Assembly: GCF_003325755.1 (NCBI RefSeq)
Contig: NZ_QORI02000016.1
Location: 37,688-101,687, forward strand
From: Pseudomonas sp. SST3
GTDB taxonomy: Bacteria > Pseudomonadota > Gammaproteobacteria > Pseudomonadales > Pseudomonadaceae
Direction of reading: 5' to 3'
Length of the DNA: 64,000 nucleotides
Part shown: one piece after another, positions 1-9,837 of the stretch
How positions within the stretch are numbered: the first letter of the stretch is position 1
Layout of the letters: each line of letters opens with the position of its first letter
Notes under the pieces: model-generated
Databases searched by the model: none
What the model was told of the DNA's origin: nothing
What the model saw: the letters and a program-made list of their open reading frames with translations, nothing else
Translations under genes and position numbers: made by a program

Positions 1-352
1 TGGCTGCGTATTTTTCCGGATACAGCCGCGCAAACTCACGATCGAGGTTCTGTACGTCGAAGGCCAGCCCCTGCGCCTCGGCGATCAGCTGCTCGCTTTT
101 CACCAGCGAGGCGCGTAGCCGATTGACGACGTCGTAATCGAGGCTGGCGAGGTTCCGCGCCTGATTAACGAGCATCTGCGATTCGTTCTGCAGCTGCTCG
201 ACCTGGTTATTGATCTGCTCCAGCGTGCGAACCGCTGTCAGTGTGTTCTGCACGAGGTTGGTTGGGTCAATTACCGTCATCGCCGATACCGGCAGAAAGG
301 TCAGCAACCACCACGCAGCAGCGAGGGACGAGAAACAAACGCCTTTGCTCAT
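1..352 (-). CDS. trbJ: TrbJ, conjugal transfer protein (3' part cut by window edge)
   Basis: Only the N-terminal ~117 residues are inside the window. The protein starts at the ATG at 352, which overlaps the trbE stop in an ATGA junction. It opens with a hydrophobic signal segment ending near VSAMTV, followed by a Gln/Asn-rich helical region (QINNQVEQLQNESQM) typical of TrbJ/VirB5-like periplasmic proteins of P-type secretion systems. In Tn4371-type elements trbJ follows trbE, as here, and is followed by trbL, trbF, trbG and trbI. Those genes are expected beyond the left edge. Confidence 0.88.
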   Translation of the reverse strand, partial: MSKGVCFSSLAAAWWLLTFLPVSAMTVIDPTNLVQNTLTAVRTLEQINNQVEQLQNESQMLVNQARNLASLDYDVVNRLRASLVKSEQLIAEAQGLAFDVQNLDREFARLYPEKYAA

Positions 353-2798
353 GGGGCGTTCTCCTGTGCTCCAGCGGAATCGACAACCGCTGCGGGTGGC
401 GCGGACGACAGCAACTCAGCCGCCCAGTCGAGGCCACGATGACGCAGCCAGGCCGCGGCGAAGCCCGGCACACCGGCCTCGTGGAGCGCGCTATCGATGG
501 CGCGCTGGTCCTGGGGGGTCGAAGCGCCGGCGAACGCAAGCGCGACCGGCCCCAGATCGAGGTCGAACAGGCGATTGCCCGCGCGGGATTGGTAGTAGTA
601 GTCGCGTTTGGGCTGGGCAGTGGCGACGATCTCGAGCTGCCGCGCATTGAGGCCGAAGCTATCGTAGATGGCGCGGATCTGCGGCTCGGCGGCCTGCGGG
701 TTGGGTAGGAAGATACGGCTCGCGCAGCTCTCGATGATCGCCGGGGCGATGGTCGAATCCTTGATGTCAGCCAGAGATTGCGTGGCGAAAATCACGCTGA
801 CGTTCTTCTTGCGAAGGGTCTTGAGCCACTGGCGAATGCGCGCTGCGAACAACGGGTCGTCGAGGAACAGCCAGGACTCGTCGAGGATCAACAGCGTCGG
901 CGCGCCATCGAAGCGCTCCTCCAGCCTCGCAAACAGATAACCCAGCACAGCCAGCACCGCCGCCTTGCTGTGCATCAGATCTTCCATCTCGAAGCACTGC
1001 ACATCGGCCATGCTCAGGTAGTCGAGATCGGCATCGAGCAGCTTGCCGTGCGCACCACCGAGCACGTAGGGCGCCAACGCCTGACGCAGCGCGTTCGACT
1101 GCAGCAGCACCGACAGGCCGGTAAGCGTACGCTGCTCAACGGGCGCACCCGCAAGGCTGCCGAGCGCCGACCAGATCGCAGCCTTTTCCTCAGGACCGGC
1201 AACCACACCTTCCTGAAGCAGACGCCCCTCGATCCACTCGGCCGCCCAGCTGCGACAGCACTCCTCGTCATGCGCGCGAGCGGCTGGAAGGCAATCGCGC
1301 CATCGGCGCCCAGGTCATAATATTCGCCGCCCAGCCCCAACACAGTCGCTCGCATCGAGCGCCCCATGTCGAAAGCGAAGATGCGCGATCCCGGGTAACG
1401 ACGAAACTGCATCGCCAGCGTCGCAAGCAGGACCGATTTGCCCATGCCGGTCGGACCGACCACCAGCGTGTGTCCCACATCGCCGATATGGGTCACCAAC
1501 CTGAACGGCGTGGACCCCTCGGTGCGCGTCACGATCAACGGCGGGCCGTCGAGGTGGGCGTTGCGCTCCGGCCCGGCCCAGACGGCGGACAGAGGCATCA
1601 GGTGTGCCAGGTTCAACGTCGAAACGATGGGCTGGCGCACGTTGGCGTAGGCGTTGCCCGGGATGGACGACAGCCACGCCTCGACCGCGTTGAGGCTTTC
1701 CGCAATGGTAACGAAGCCTCGGCCCTGGATGACGCGCTCCACGCTGCGAAGCTTCTCGTCGGCCAGGTCGGCGTCCGCATCGAGCACCGTCACGGTCGCA
1801 GTCAGGTAGCCAAAGGCAACCTGGTCACTGCCCAGCGCCTGAAGGGCGGCATCTGCGTCGGTCGCCTTATTGCCGGCGTCGGTGTCAACCAGCGGGCTTT
1901 CCTGTTGGAATAACGTCTCGCGCAGCAGCGCCAGCACGCTTTTGCGCTTGGCGAACCACTGGCGGCGCACGCGACCCAGCTCGCTCTCCGCTTCGTCCTT
2001 GTCAAGACAGAGGAAACGAGAGCTCCAACGATAGGCAAAGCCCAGCCGGTTGAGGTCATCCAGAATTCCCGGCCAGGTCGAGTTCGGGAATCCGCGCAGC
2101 GTAACTACCCGAAGATGCTCACCGCCCAACATGGGCGCCAGTCCCCCGTGCAGCGGCACGTCGGCCAACAGCACGTCGAGGTGAAACGGGACTTGCGGGA
2201 CGCCGACGCGATGACGTCGGGTCGAGACGGTCCCGTGCAGGTAGCTCAGCGTGTCGCCATCATCCAGCCAGTCGATCTCCGGCATGACGCCCGCCAGCAG
2301 GTCGAGGATCCGCTCGGTCTCGGCAATGAACGCCGTGAGGCGCTCGCGCCAGTCCACGCCGGCCGACGAGCTGTTTTCATAGATCAACTTGGCAGCGCGG
2401 GCATGCGACTCCTCTGGTGGCAGGAACTGCAACGTGAGGTGGTAGCGGCTCTCAAAGTGGTTGCCGGTTTGCTCGAAGGTCGCCCGTCGCTCCTCATCAA
2501 CCAGCCAGGACAGCGGCTCGGGGAAGTTCGACCTCGGATACGCGGCCACCGGCCAGCGGTCGGCTTCCACGAAGAGCGCCCAGCCAGTGCCAAGCCGGCG
2601 CAACGCATTGTTCAGCCGCGCCGTCGTCGCGACCAGCTCGCCCTGCGTCGCGCTGTCGAGGTCGGGCCCGCGAAAGCGCGCCGTGCGCTGAAACGAACCG
2701 TCCTTGTTCAGTACGACGCCAGGTGCGACCAGTCCGGCCCAGGGCAGCCAGTCGGCGAGCAGCGCTGGGCGCTGGCGGTATTCAGTGAGATTCAGCAT
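349..2798 (-). pseudogene. trbE: TrbE, type IV secretion ATPase (VirB4-like), frameshifted
   Basis: TrbE is the cytoplasmic VirB4-family ATPase that energises the mating-pair channel. The start chosen is MLNLTEYRQRP at 2798, the usual TrbE N-terminus. A longer in-frame start upstream is unlikely because it would run into trbD. The N-terminal frame carries Walker A (GPTGMGKS, about residue 447) and remains homologous until FQPLAR. Family-like sequence (DEECCRSWAAEW) then continues in another frame, containing Walker B (LLILDESWLFLDD), to the stop at 349. The break lies near 1268-1276 and corresponds to a loss of 1 (or 4) bases. Either the gene is inactive or the base call is wrong. Confidence 0.85.
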
Positions 2799-2814
2799 TG
2801 CGACGGCCTCCCCC

Positions 2815-3084
2815 TCACACGTCCAGCAGCGGCTTGTGTTTGAGGTGTCGGGCAAACACCTGCATGAACTGCGGATCGACGCGCGCGCCCCAGACGGCCA
2901 ACGCGTGGCCCATCAGCCACAGCACCAATCCGGGCAGCCAGAGTTGCAGGCCCAGTCCGACGGCCGCCCCCAACGTGCCGTTGACAATGGCCACGGTGCG
3001 GGGCGCCCCGCCCAGCAGGATCGGCTCGGTCAGTGATCGGTGCAGCGGAACCTCGAAGCCCGGCAGGTCGACGTCGGCGCTCAT
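2815..3084 (-). CDS. trbD: TrbD, conjugal transfer inner-membrane protein
   Basis: This 89-residue protein begins MSADVDLPGFEVPLHRSL and has a central hydrophobic pair of segments (roughly residues 30-65), the usual plan of TrbD/VirB3 proteins, which sit in the inner membrane beside the TrbE ATPase. It lies between trbC and trbE with very short spacing, as in other P-type systems. Its ATG sits in the ATGA junction where the trbC stop would be if trbC were in frame. The reading frame itself looks intact. Confidence 0.9.
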   Translation of the reverse strand: MSADVDLPGFEVPLHRSLTEPILLGGAPRTVAIVNGTLGAAVGLGLQLWLPGLVLWLMGHALAVWGARVDPQFMQVFARHLKHKPLLDV

Positions 3085-3463
3085 ACGACTGCCCGCCGGC
3101 GAAGCTGAAGAACGTCAGGAAGAATGAGGACGCGGCAAAGGCAATGCTCAGGCCGAAGACAATCTGAATCAGTTTTCGGAAACCGCCCGAGGTATCACCA
3201 AACGCCAGCGCCAGGCCCGTCGCGATGATGATGATCACCGCCACGATGCGCGCCACCGGTCCCTGGATCGATTCAAGGATGGATTCGAGCGGCCCTTCCC
3301 ATGGCATTGACGAGCCGGCCGCCCTCGCCGTGCCGGCGGTCGCCAGCATAACGGCGGCCAGCAACAGGCCGCTCTGGACAGGCGCGGCCAAGCGGCGAAG
3401 GCGCCCCAGGCCCAACAAGGAGCATGAGGACAAGCGGGAAACAGAGGCATGTGCAGATTTCAT
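3081..3463 (-). pseudogene. trbC: TrbC, pilin precursor, with a one-base frameshift at its C-terminus
   Basis: TrbC is the VirB2-like pilin subunit. The N-terminus is basic with a long signal region, followed by the mature hydrophobic helices (ARIVAVIIIIATGLALAF and IVFGLSIAFAASSFFLTFFSFAGG). The start at 3463 overlaps the trbB stop. After FAGG the frame reads QSYERRRR and runs on to 2792 across trbD. Restoring one G in the G/C run at 3091-3097 would give FAGGAVV followed by a stop exactly at the trbD start codon. This is therefore a single-base deletion or a base-calling error. The damage is limited to the last residues, so function might survive if a readthrough tail is tolerated. Confidence 0.85.
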
Positions 3464-4488
3464 GGCAGTTCTCCAAGCGAGGTTGAGGGCAACGAAGAAG
3501 ATGCGTTTGAGAAGGCGGGCAATGCGTCCTGTGCATCCGTTAGGCGGTAGCCCGTAGCGTCGTGACCGACGACGCAGGCGACACTCTCGATTCGGCGAAG
3601 GCGGCCGCGGCCAGCGATGACGATCACCACGTTGACCGCCTCGGCAATCAACGCTCGAGGCGGATTCACGGCGACTTCCAGCACCAACTGCTCCAGCCGC
3701 AACAGCGCGCCCAGAGCAGAGCTGGCATGGATGGTGGCGATCCCACCGGGATGGCCGGTCCCCCAGACCTTGACGAGATCCAGCGCCTCCCCGCCGCGCA
3801 CCTCACCCACCACCACGCGGTCGGGACGTAGCCGCATCGTGGTACGCACCAACTCGCGCATGGACACCACGCCCGCACGAGTGCGAAGCGGTACGTGATC
3901 GCGGGCGGCGCATTGCAGTTCAATGGTGTCCTCAAGCACCAGGACCCGATCACCAGTGGTGGCAATCTCGGCGAGCAGCGCATTGGCCAGCGTGGTTTTA
4001 CCGGTACTGGTGCCACCTGCAATCAGGATGTTCCTGCGCTCCCGGACCATCTCGCGTAGGAAGGAGGCTTGGGCGTCGGTCATCATTCCGTCTGTCACGT
4101 AGCGCTCCAGCGGAATGACGCCCACGGCCCGCTTGCGCAAGGCGAAGGCGGGACCCGGCGCCGCGGGCGGCAGAATGCCCTCGAAGCGCTCGCCGGTTTC
4201 CGGCAGCTCGGCACTCAGCAGCGGCTTGCCGCGGTGCACCTCCACGCCGACATGCGCAGCCACCAGGCGGATGATGCGCTCGCCATCCGCTTCGGATAGC
4301 TCAGCGCCGAGCGGCGCGCGCCCCGACGACAGTCGATCCACCCACAGCGTCCGGTCAGGGTTGAGCATGACCTCGACGACGTCGGGGTCTTCGAGCGCAG
4401 CAGCGATCAACGGCCCCATGGCAGTGCGGAGCATGGCGATACGCCGGTCGAGCGAGACTGCCTGGGTGGCCTGGGTCGCAGCAGTCAT
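3460..4488 (-). CDS. trbB: TrbB, conjugal transfer ATPase (VirB11-like)
   Basis: This 342-residue hexameric secretion ATPase of the VirB11/PulE class acts at the cytoplasmic face of the mating-pair apparatus. Walker A is GGTSTGKTT at about residues 158-166, followed by LVLEDTIELQC (Asp box), LRPDRVVVGEVRGGEALD (Walker B) and GHPGGIATIHAS (His box). The length matches the family. The start overlaps the stop of the preceding CopG-like gene, and the stop overlaps the trbC start, so translational coupling is likely. The frame is intact. Confidence 0.95.
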   Translation of the reverse strand: MTAATQATQAVSLDRRIAMLRTAMGPLIAAALEDPDVVEVMLNPDRTLWVDRLSSGRAPLGAELSEADGERIIRLVAAHVGVEVHRGKPLLSAELPETGERFEGILPPAAPGPAFALRKRAVGVIPLERYVTDGMMTDAQASFLREMVRERRNILIAGGTSTGKTTLANALLAEIATTGDRVLVLEDTIELQCAARDHVPLRTRAGVVSMRELVRTTMRLRPDRVVVGEVRGGEALDLVKVWGTGHPGGIATIHASSALGALLRLEQLVLEVAVNPPRALIAEAVNVVIVIAGRGRLRRIESVACVVGHDATGYRLTDAQDALPAFSNASSSLPSTSLGELP

Positions 4489-4943
4489 TGGCCTTGCTCC
4501 CGTGTTCCGTCCGCCGCCCCATCCAGGAGCTCACTCACCGAAGAGCGGTCCTCTACCAGGTCACGCACGAGGCTGCGGCCCCGCAAGAGGTGGCGACCGA
4601 GCTGCTCGACGAACTGCTCGAAGCGCGCCTTGCCCTGAGCCTTGGCTGCCTCCTGATGGGCTTCGGGCACTGGTGTGCTGACGGTCAGGAAGTAGCGGAT
4701 AAACAAGGCCAGCGTCTCGATCTCGATGGCCTGGTCGCGCTCAAGGCGCTCGAACTGCCGCGACAGGCGATCCAGCCGCTTTGCAATGGCGGCTTCGCGT
4801 TGGTCGCCGGCTTCGGGCGACAACCAGGACGCCAGCGCCGCGGCGACGATGGAGGACTTGGAAACACCCTTCTTGGCGGCCAGCTCGTCCAGGCGGCGGG
4901 CATGCTCGGGTTGAATGAACAGGTTGAGGCGGTACTGGCTCAT
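4485..4943 (-). CDS. CopG-like ribbon-helix-helix protein of the tra operon
   Basis: This 152-residue protein opens with a ribbon-helix-helix domain (MSQYRLNLFIQPEHARRLDELAAKKGVSKSSIV), followed by a charged, probably helical region rich in Arg, Glu and Gln. Such CopG-type proteins sit between traG and trbB in Tn4371-like elements and are presumed DNA-binding regulators or relaxosome accessories; the role here is inferred from position. Both ends overlap neighbours by 4 bases (traG upstream, trbB downstream). Confidence 0.85.
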   Translation of the reverse strand: MSQYRLNLFIQPEHARRLDELAAKKGVSKSSIVAAALASWLSPEAGDQREAAIAKRLDRLSRQFERLERDQAIEIETLALFIRYFLTVSTPVPEAHQEAAKAQGKARFEQFVEQLGRHLLRGRSLVRDLVEDRSSVSELLDGAADGTREQGQ

Positions 4944-6921
4944 AGCTGGACTCCGTCGTCGGGATCGAGCGCGGCCTGCCGAGCAACACGCTGCATGCCA
5001 GGATCGAGCTGGCGAGGCAGAACGGGCGGCAAGTCGCCGTCATCGAGCAGAGCCAAGTCGTTGCCGGAAGGCGCCTGCTCGGGGTCGTAGGTGACGGTCT
5101 CGGAAAGTTCGGGCTGCCGCCGCGGCCCGCCCTCGTCGGCAACGCCGGACACGAGGCAGTCGCTGCACTCCGACGGCGCTGGAGCTACCGGCAGTCTCAG
5201 ATCGGTCCAGTCGTCTTCGCGCCCTGGCGGCGCATCGGCGTAACGCCCCGCCGCGAGGATCGGTGGCGGCAGCACGCGCCGCTTGAAGTTGGCGTCGCTG
5301 TAGTAACGCAGCTTTCGGGCCTTGATCGGTGCGACGCTGGCGACCATCACCACAGCCTCGTCCGGCGGCAGTTGCATCACCTCGCCCGGCGTCAGCAGCG
5401 GCCGCGCCGTTTCCTGACGCGAGACCATGAGGTGGCCCAGCCACGGAGCCAGTCGATGGCCCGCATAGTTGCGCTGCGCACGAAGCTCCGTTGCGGTACC
5501 CAGCGTTTCAGAAATGCGCTTGGCGGTGCGCTCGTCATTGGTGGCGAAGGTCACGCGCACATGGCAGTTGTCGAGGATGGAGTGGTTCTGCCCGTAGGCC
5601 TTGTCGATCTGATTGAGTGACTGCGAGATCAGGAATGCGCGCAAGCCGTAGCCGGCCATGAAGGCCAGTGCCGACTCGAAGAAATCCAGCCGGCCCAGCG
5701 CGGGGAATTCATCGAGCATCAGCAGCAGCGTGTGACGCCGCTGCACGCCATCGCTGCCGTCGAGTGATTCGGTGAGGCGTCGCCCGATCTGGTTGAGGAT
5801 CAGGCGGATCAGCGGCTTGGTGCGGCTGATGTCCGAAGGCGGCACTACCAGGTACAGCGACACCGGGTGCTCGGCAGCAATCAGGTCGGCGATGCGCCAG
5901 TCGCAGCGTGAGGTCACTTGGGCCACCGTTGGATCGCGGTACAGCCCGAGGAACGACATGGCGGTGCTCAACACACCCGAGCGCTCGTTCTCACTTTTGT
6001 TAAGCACTTCGCGGGCGGCGGACGCCACCACCGGGTGGGTCTCGTCGCCCAGGTGCCGCGTCGTCATCATCCGGTGCAGCGTCACCTCGAAAGGGCATTG
6101 CGGGTCGCTCAGAAAATTGGCGACGCCGCGTAACGTCTTGTCCTCAGACGCGTACAACACGTGCAGGATGGCGCCGACCAGCAACGCATGCGAAGTCTTT
6201 TCCCAGTGGTTGCGCCGCTCAAGCGCGCCTTCCGGGTCCACAAGAATGTCGGCGATGTTCTGCACATCCCGTAACGCACCTCCAGTAACGGGTTGTAGGC
6301 AGCCGAAAGCGAATCGGTGGGATTGAACAGCAGGCAGTGCGAAAACCGGGAACGCCAACCGGCGGTCAGGTTCCAGTTCTCGCCCTTGATGTCATGGATG
6401 ACGGCCGATGCCGGCCAGCTCAGCAAGGTAGGAACCACCAGGCCGACCCCCTTTCCCGAGCGAGTCGGTGCAAACGCCAGGACATGCTCGGGTCCCTCGT
6501 GGCGCAGGTAGTGGTCGCCATACAGGCCCAGGAACACGCCGGCCGGACGATCCAGCCCCGCCTTGCGGATGTCTTCAGACTCGGCCCAACGCGCCGAGCC
6601 GTAGGTCGTGACCTGACGCGACTGACGTGCGCGCCAAACCGACATGGCGATGGCGACACCCACAGCGACCATGCCGCTTGCTCCGGCAATGGCACCGCCG
6701 ATGTCAAACACCTCTGGCGCATAGGCGCCGTAGAAAAACCACCAGCCAAACAGGCGCCAGGGGTGGTAGATCGGCATCGCAAAGAGTTCGAACCAGGGCA
6801 AGCCCAGGCGCGGGTGATAGCCCAGCGCTGCGGCGGTCCACTGCGTCGCGCCCCACACGCCGGTGATGACGACACCGAACACAACGGCGATCTGTCCGAA
6901 CAGTACGTTCGTCCCAATCAT
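4940..6921 (-). pseudogene. traG: TraG/VirD4 coupling protein, frameshifted
   Basis: The coupling protein links the relaxosome to the mating channel. The start MIGTNVLFGQ at 6921 follows a G-rich ribosome binding site (GGGGGG). Two or three membrane segments come first, then Walker A (APTRSGKGVG, about residue 152). After NPLLEVR the frame changes: the remaining coupling-protein sequence (RDVQNIADILVDPEG, LLLMLDEFPALGRLDFFESA, SQSLNQIDKAYG) is read in another frame to the stop at 4940. The break lies at about 6268-6280. Family members usually have several residues between LEVRR and VRDVQN that are missing here, so this looks like a short deletion rather than a single miscalled base. As written, no full-length TraG is made. 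Confidence 0.85.
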
Positions 6922-7136
6922 CACTGCGTCCCCCCTTGGCATAAAGCAGCCCATCACCGGGCTGCTTGGGGGGAGATTCGGTGCCGTTCCGGTGCCGGTC
7001 AAAGACCGTTATCGGGACAACACTGGACGAAAATGCATCAATGGAAGCGTGGGAAAGTGGCAACAAAACGCCGCAAGCGTGAACGCGTTGCGGCGTATTG
7101 GTCGGACCGTAGGCGTTTTCCGAGGGCGGGTAACGC

Positions 7137-7397
7137 TTAAAACTTGGGCCGCTCTTCTGGCGGTGTGTACGGCACTTTTCCGTCCCCCAAGAACCGCCTG
7201 CGCGTGGCTTCGGCAACACGATTGCACAGGGCATCACCGAGCTTCGCGCGGTCCAGCTTGCATTGCGGGCGCAGCTCCTTCAGCCGCGCGGGGTCAGCCG
7301 CCAGCTCGTCAACCGTCGGCAGCTGCGCCTGTGGCTTTTCAGCCTCGCCGCAGGCCGTCAGTGCCAATGCACAGAGTATCGGTGTCAGGGTTCTCAT
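7137..7397 (-). CDS. EexN-type entry-exclusion lipoprotein
   Basis: This 86-residue protein starts MRTLTPILCALALTACG, a signal peptide with lipobox LTAC. The rest (TVDELAADPARLKEL, LGDALCNRVAEATRRRF, GDGKVPYTPP) matches the EexN family associated with conjugative elements. Members are thought to block redundant mating into cells that already carry the element. The start at 7397 was chosen because the signal peptide begins there; an upstream in-frame extension has no such feature. It lies between the relaxase and traG on the same strand. Confidence 0.85.
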   Translation of the reverse strand: MRTLTPILCALALTACGEAEKPQAQLPTVDELAADPARLKELRPQCKLDRAKLGDALCNRVAEATRRRFLGDGKVPYTPPEERPKF

Positions 7398-7501
7398 GGC
7401 TCGTTTCCTCTGGGTTGCAGTTACAAATCGAAGGCGTTTGGCATACGTCCGATGGTCGCGCACCGGGAGCAGCTGACAGACAGAACAGCGCGTGGAGGCC
7501 G

Positions 7502-9481
7502 TCAGATTCCAACACCACGAGACCTCCCAACGTCCCAGGAAACCGCGTTGCCCCGTACCGTCGCGGCAAGCTGCTGACCCAACCGCTGCTCGATGACAGG
7601 CTTCCACGGCACCAGGCTGAACGCCTTGCTATCCTCCAACACGGCGTAACGTCCGCTGGCGAGCATGACGCTGCGGCGATAGAGGCCCGCCACGCGTTGC
7701 CCTTCCTCCAAAGGCCGGTGCTCCAAACCGGTTTCGGTAGCGACCTGCTCAGCGACCTGGCTCAGCTCCCGGCCCCGTAGCGTTGCCAGGAGATTGCGCG
7801 ACAGAACCACGCGTTGTTGCTGCCGCTCGGCCAGCCCCTGCTCCGCCAGAAAATCGGCGCGTTGGCGCAGGGCCTGCTTCACCTCGCCAGCGAATCCGAG
7901 GTCACCCAGCCCTCGCCCACCGCCGATCAGTTGCTGGTCAAGCCAGGTGGCACCAATGACCAGGGCCTGCCGTTCGATCGGTAGATGGGATTTCAGCTGG
8001 ACGGCTGCTTCGCCCAAGCGCTTCGCGTCGTATTGGCGGCCCCGCTCGGGTAGATCGGCCGGTACCTTCCACAGTCCGTCCGCCACGCGCTCGACGATGC
8101 CGGCTCGGCGCAGCGCCTCGAGGCGCCGCACGTGGGCCGCGACCTGTTCCTGCGGGTCACGGTTGCCTTTCGCCTGGCCCCGGATGATCGCCAGGTGATG
8201 GTCTGACCGGTACAGACCATCCGCTGCCAGCCCGGCGATGGTGCGATCCGTCTCCCGGATCTCGGCCGAGCCACGCACATCCACCACCGACCCAATGGGG
8301 TAGCCGGCCAACTCGTCGCGAGCGCTGAGGGAGACGTAGTGCGCCTTGCCATCCAGGCCATCGACGACGAGATAGCCCCGGTCACTCAGCTCATCGGACA
8401 GGCCTTTGGCAACCACCCGGCCTGTTACTGCAACCCCGTCCTCCCCTGGCTCGAATACGGCCAACTGGCGCGCCCGCCCGCTCATGGCACGCTGCAAGGT
8501 GCGAATGATGTCGCCTCGTTCACCCAGCGTGCGCAAGGTGGTCTGCGCATCGGCCTCAATCGACCATGTGCCGGGCCGGATCTCTTCAGCCAGTCCCATT
8601 TGCTGTAGCTGCTGGAGACGGCCGATCAGCAACAGACGCTGGCGTTGCAGCGACGGCTGGTTGAAGCGTTCGATTTGCAGCATCCGCTCGGGCCCCGCTT
8701 CGCGGGACAACGTGCGATCCAGGCTCGTCCAGCGCTCCTGGTCCACCTCGCGCTGCAAGGTCTGCTGTATCTCCAACTCGGTGCGCGGCCCTAGCCATTC
8801 GCTGGCCAGTTCGGCGGCCCGATGGCGAAAGCCGTGGGCGATGTAATCGCTGGCGATGATAAGGTCCTTGCCGGTGTCGTCGCGCCCACGCAGGACAAGG
8901 TGCGTGTGCGGGTTATCGGTGTTCCAGTGGTCCACCGCGACCCACTCCAGCCGCGTCCCCAGGTCAGCCTCCATACGGCCCATGAGCTGCCGGGTGTAGG
9001 TGCGCAAATCGGCCAGTTCGGCCCCGTCCTCCGGCGCGACGATGAAGCGAAAATGGTGGCGATCGTCAGCACAGCGCTCCCTGAACCCGCCCAGATCCGC
9101 CTCGTCCCTGTCGGGTCCGTAGGCCCGGCCTGCTTCGCCGTCGCGGCCCGCCCCGTCGCGCTCGATATAACGCAGATGCTTGGCCAGCGATCGCGGGCTG
9201 GCCTGGCGCTGGTTGACCAGCAGGGTCTTGATGGTCACACGGCGCGAGAAAGGTGTGAGCGAGGCGCCTGCAAAGCGCGCCGCCGTGTGGCCTCGCCCCA
9301 ACCGCGAGCCGGGCCGCTGACCGGTGTACAGGCCCTTGCCACTGGTCAAGGCCGGACGACGTACCGCCGACTTCCCACCCGCTTTGCCGACCTGTTTGAG
9401 CACGTTGGAAACGAAGCCCTTGTCGCGGCTCTTTGGCGCACTCGGTCGCAGGCGGAAGTCGTCGTCGCGGCGGTCGGTCAT
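7502..9481 (-). CDS. VirD2/Rlx-type relaxase (DUF3363-like C-terminal region)
   Basis: This 659-residue mobilisation relaxase would nick oriT and pilot the DNA strand. The N-terminal ~60 residues are basic. The nuclease core shows SLAKHLRYIERDG (candidate catalytic Tyr105), HHFRFIVAPEDG, and the metal-binding His cluster in VDHWNTDNPHTHLVLRG (His185, His192, His194). The long C-terminal region resembles the DUF3363 extension of relaxases in Tn4371-like ICEs. The frame is intact, unlike several genes downstream. The start codon overlaps the stop of the upstream small gene by 4 bases. I found no convincing oriT. Confidence 0.9.
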   Translation of the reverse strand: MTDRRDDDFRLRPSAPKSRDKGFVSNVLKQVGKAGGKSAVRRPALTSGKGLYTGQRPGSRLGRGHTAARFAGASLTPFSRRVTIKTLLVNQRQASPRSLAKHLRYIERDGAGRDGEAGRAYGPDRDEADLGGFRERCADDRHHFRFIVAPEDGAELADLRTYTRQLMGRMEADLGTRLEWVAVDHWNTDNPHTHLVLRGRDDTGKDLIIASDYIAHGFRHRAAELASEWLGPRTELEIQQTLQREVDQERWTSLDRTLSREAGPERMLQIERFNQPSLQRQRLLLIGRLQQLQQMGLAEEIRPGTWSIEADAQTTLRTLGERGDIIRTLQRAMSGRARQLAVFEPGEDGVAVTGRVVAKGLSDELSDRGYLVVDGLDGKAHYVSLSARDELAGYPIGSVVDVRGSAEIRETDRTIAGLAADGLYRSDHHLAIIRGQAKGNRDPQEQVAAHVRRLEALRRAGIVERVADGLWKVPADLPERGRQYDAKRLGEAAVQLKSHLPIERQALVIGATWLDQQLIGGGRGLGDLGFAGEVKQALRQRADFLAEQGLAERQQQRVVLSRNLLATLRGRELSQVAEQVATETGLEHRPLEEGQRVAGLYRRSVMLASGRYAVLEDSKAFSLVPWKPVIEQRLGQQLAATVRGNAVSWDVGRSRGVGI

Positions 9482-9837
9482 GCCTTTGCCCTCGGCAAGT
9501 CAGGGCGCAGTCTGGCGCACGAGGCACGCCAACATGCCAGCGTTGGCGCGCGTTGCACGCTATCTACGGCACGGCAAGAACGCAGTCGCGTGCCGCGCCT
9601 CCCCCACGTGCAGACTGGCGTTGCGACCGACCGGGTGCCGCCCCCTTTTGTCTTGCCTTCCGCATTTTCCAGTCGCACGTGCTCAAGGTGTCCACGGCTC
9701 GACGCAGCTGTGCCACTCGCCGCCAGGCCACCGGCGAACACGGTGGCGGCCGCCAACTGTTCACGCGCAAGGCAAGACAGCTGCATGCAGGACGGCTGCG
9801 CCGGATGCACTTGGTAGCGCGATCCGGCGCGCTTCAT
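9478..9837 (-). CDS. Unrecognised small gene between traF and the relaxase
   Basis: This 119-residue frame is joined by ATGA overlaps at both ends: its ATG overlaps the traF stop and its stop overlaps the relaxase ATG. That is the main reason to believe it. The product is Ala-, Arg- and Cys-rich with no motif I recognise and no clear membrane segment. Its composition (many Arg, Cys, Ser) would also fit a frame that has drifted by indels, so it may be a decayed gene kept in register for coupling. Confidence 0.45.
   Translation of the reverse strand: MKRAGSRYQVHPAQPSCMQLSCLAREQLAAATVFAGGLAASGTAASSRGHLEHVRLENAEGKTKGGGTRSVATPVCTWGRRGTRLRSCRAVDSVQRAPTLACWRASCARLRPDLPRAKA

Noticed and set aside
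2792..3084. The C-terminal extension of the TrbC frame (RRRRPAGLRGSAAP...)
   Set aside because: This is trbD read in the wrong frame after a one-base loss; not a novel fusion.
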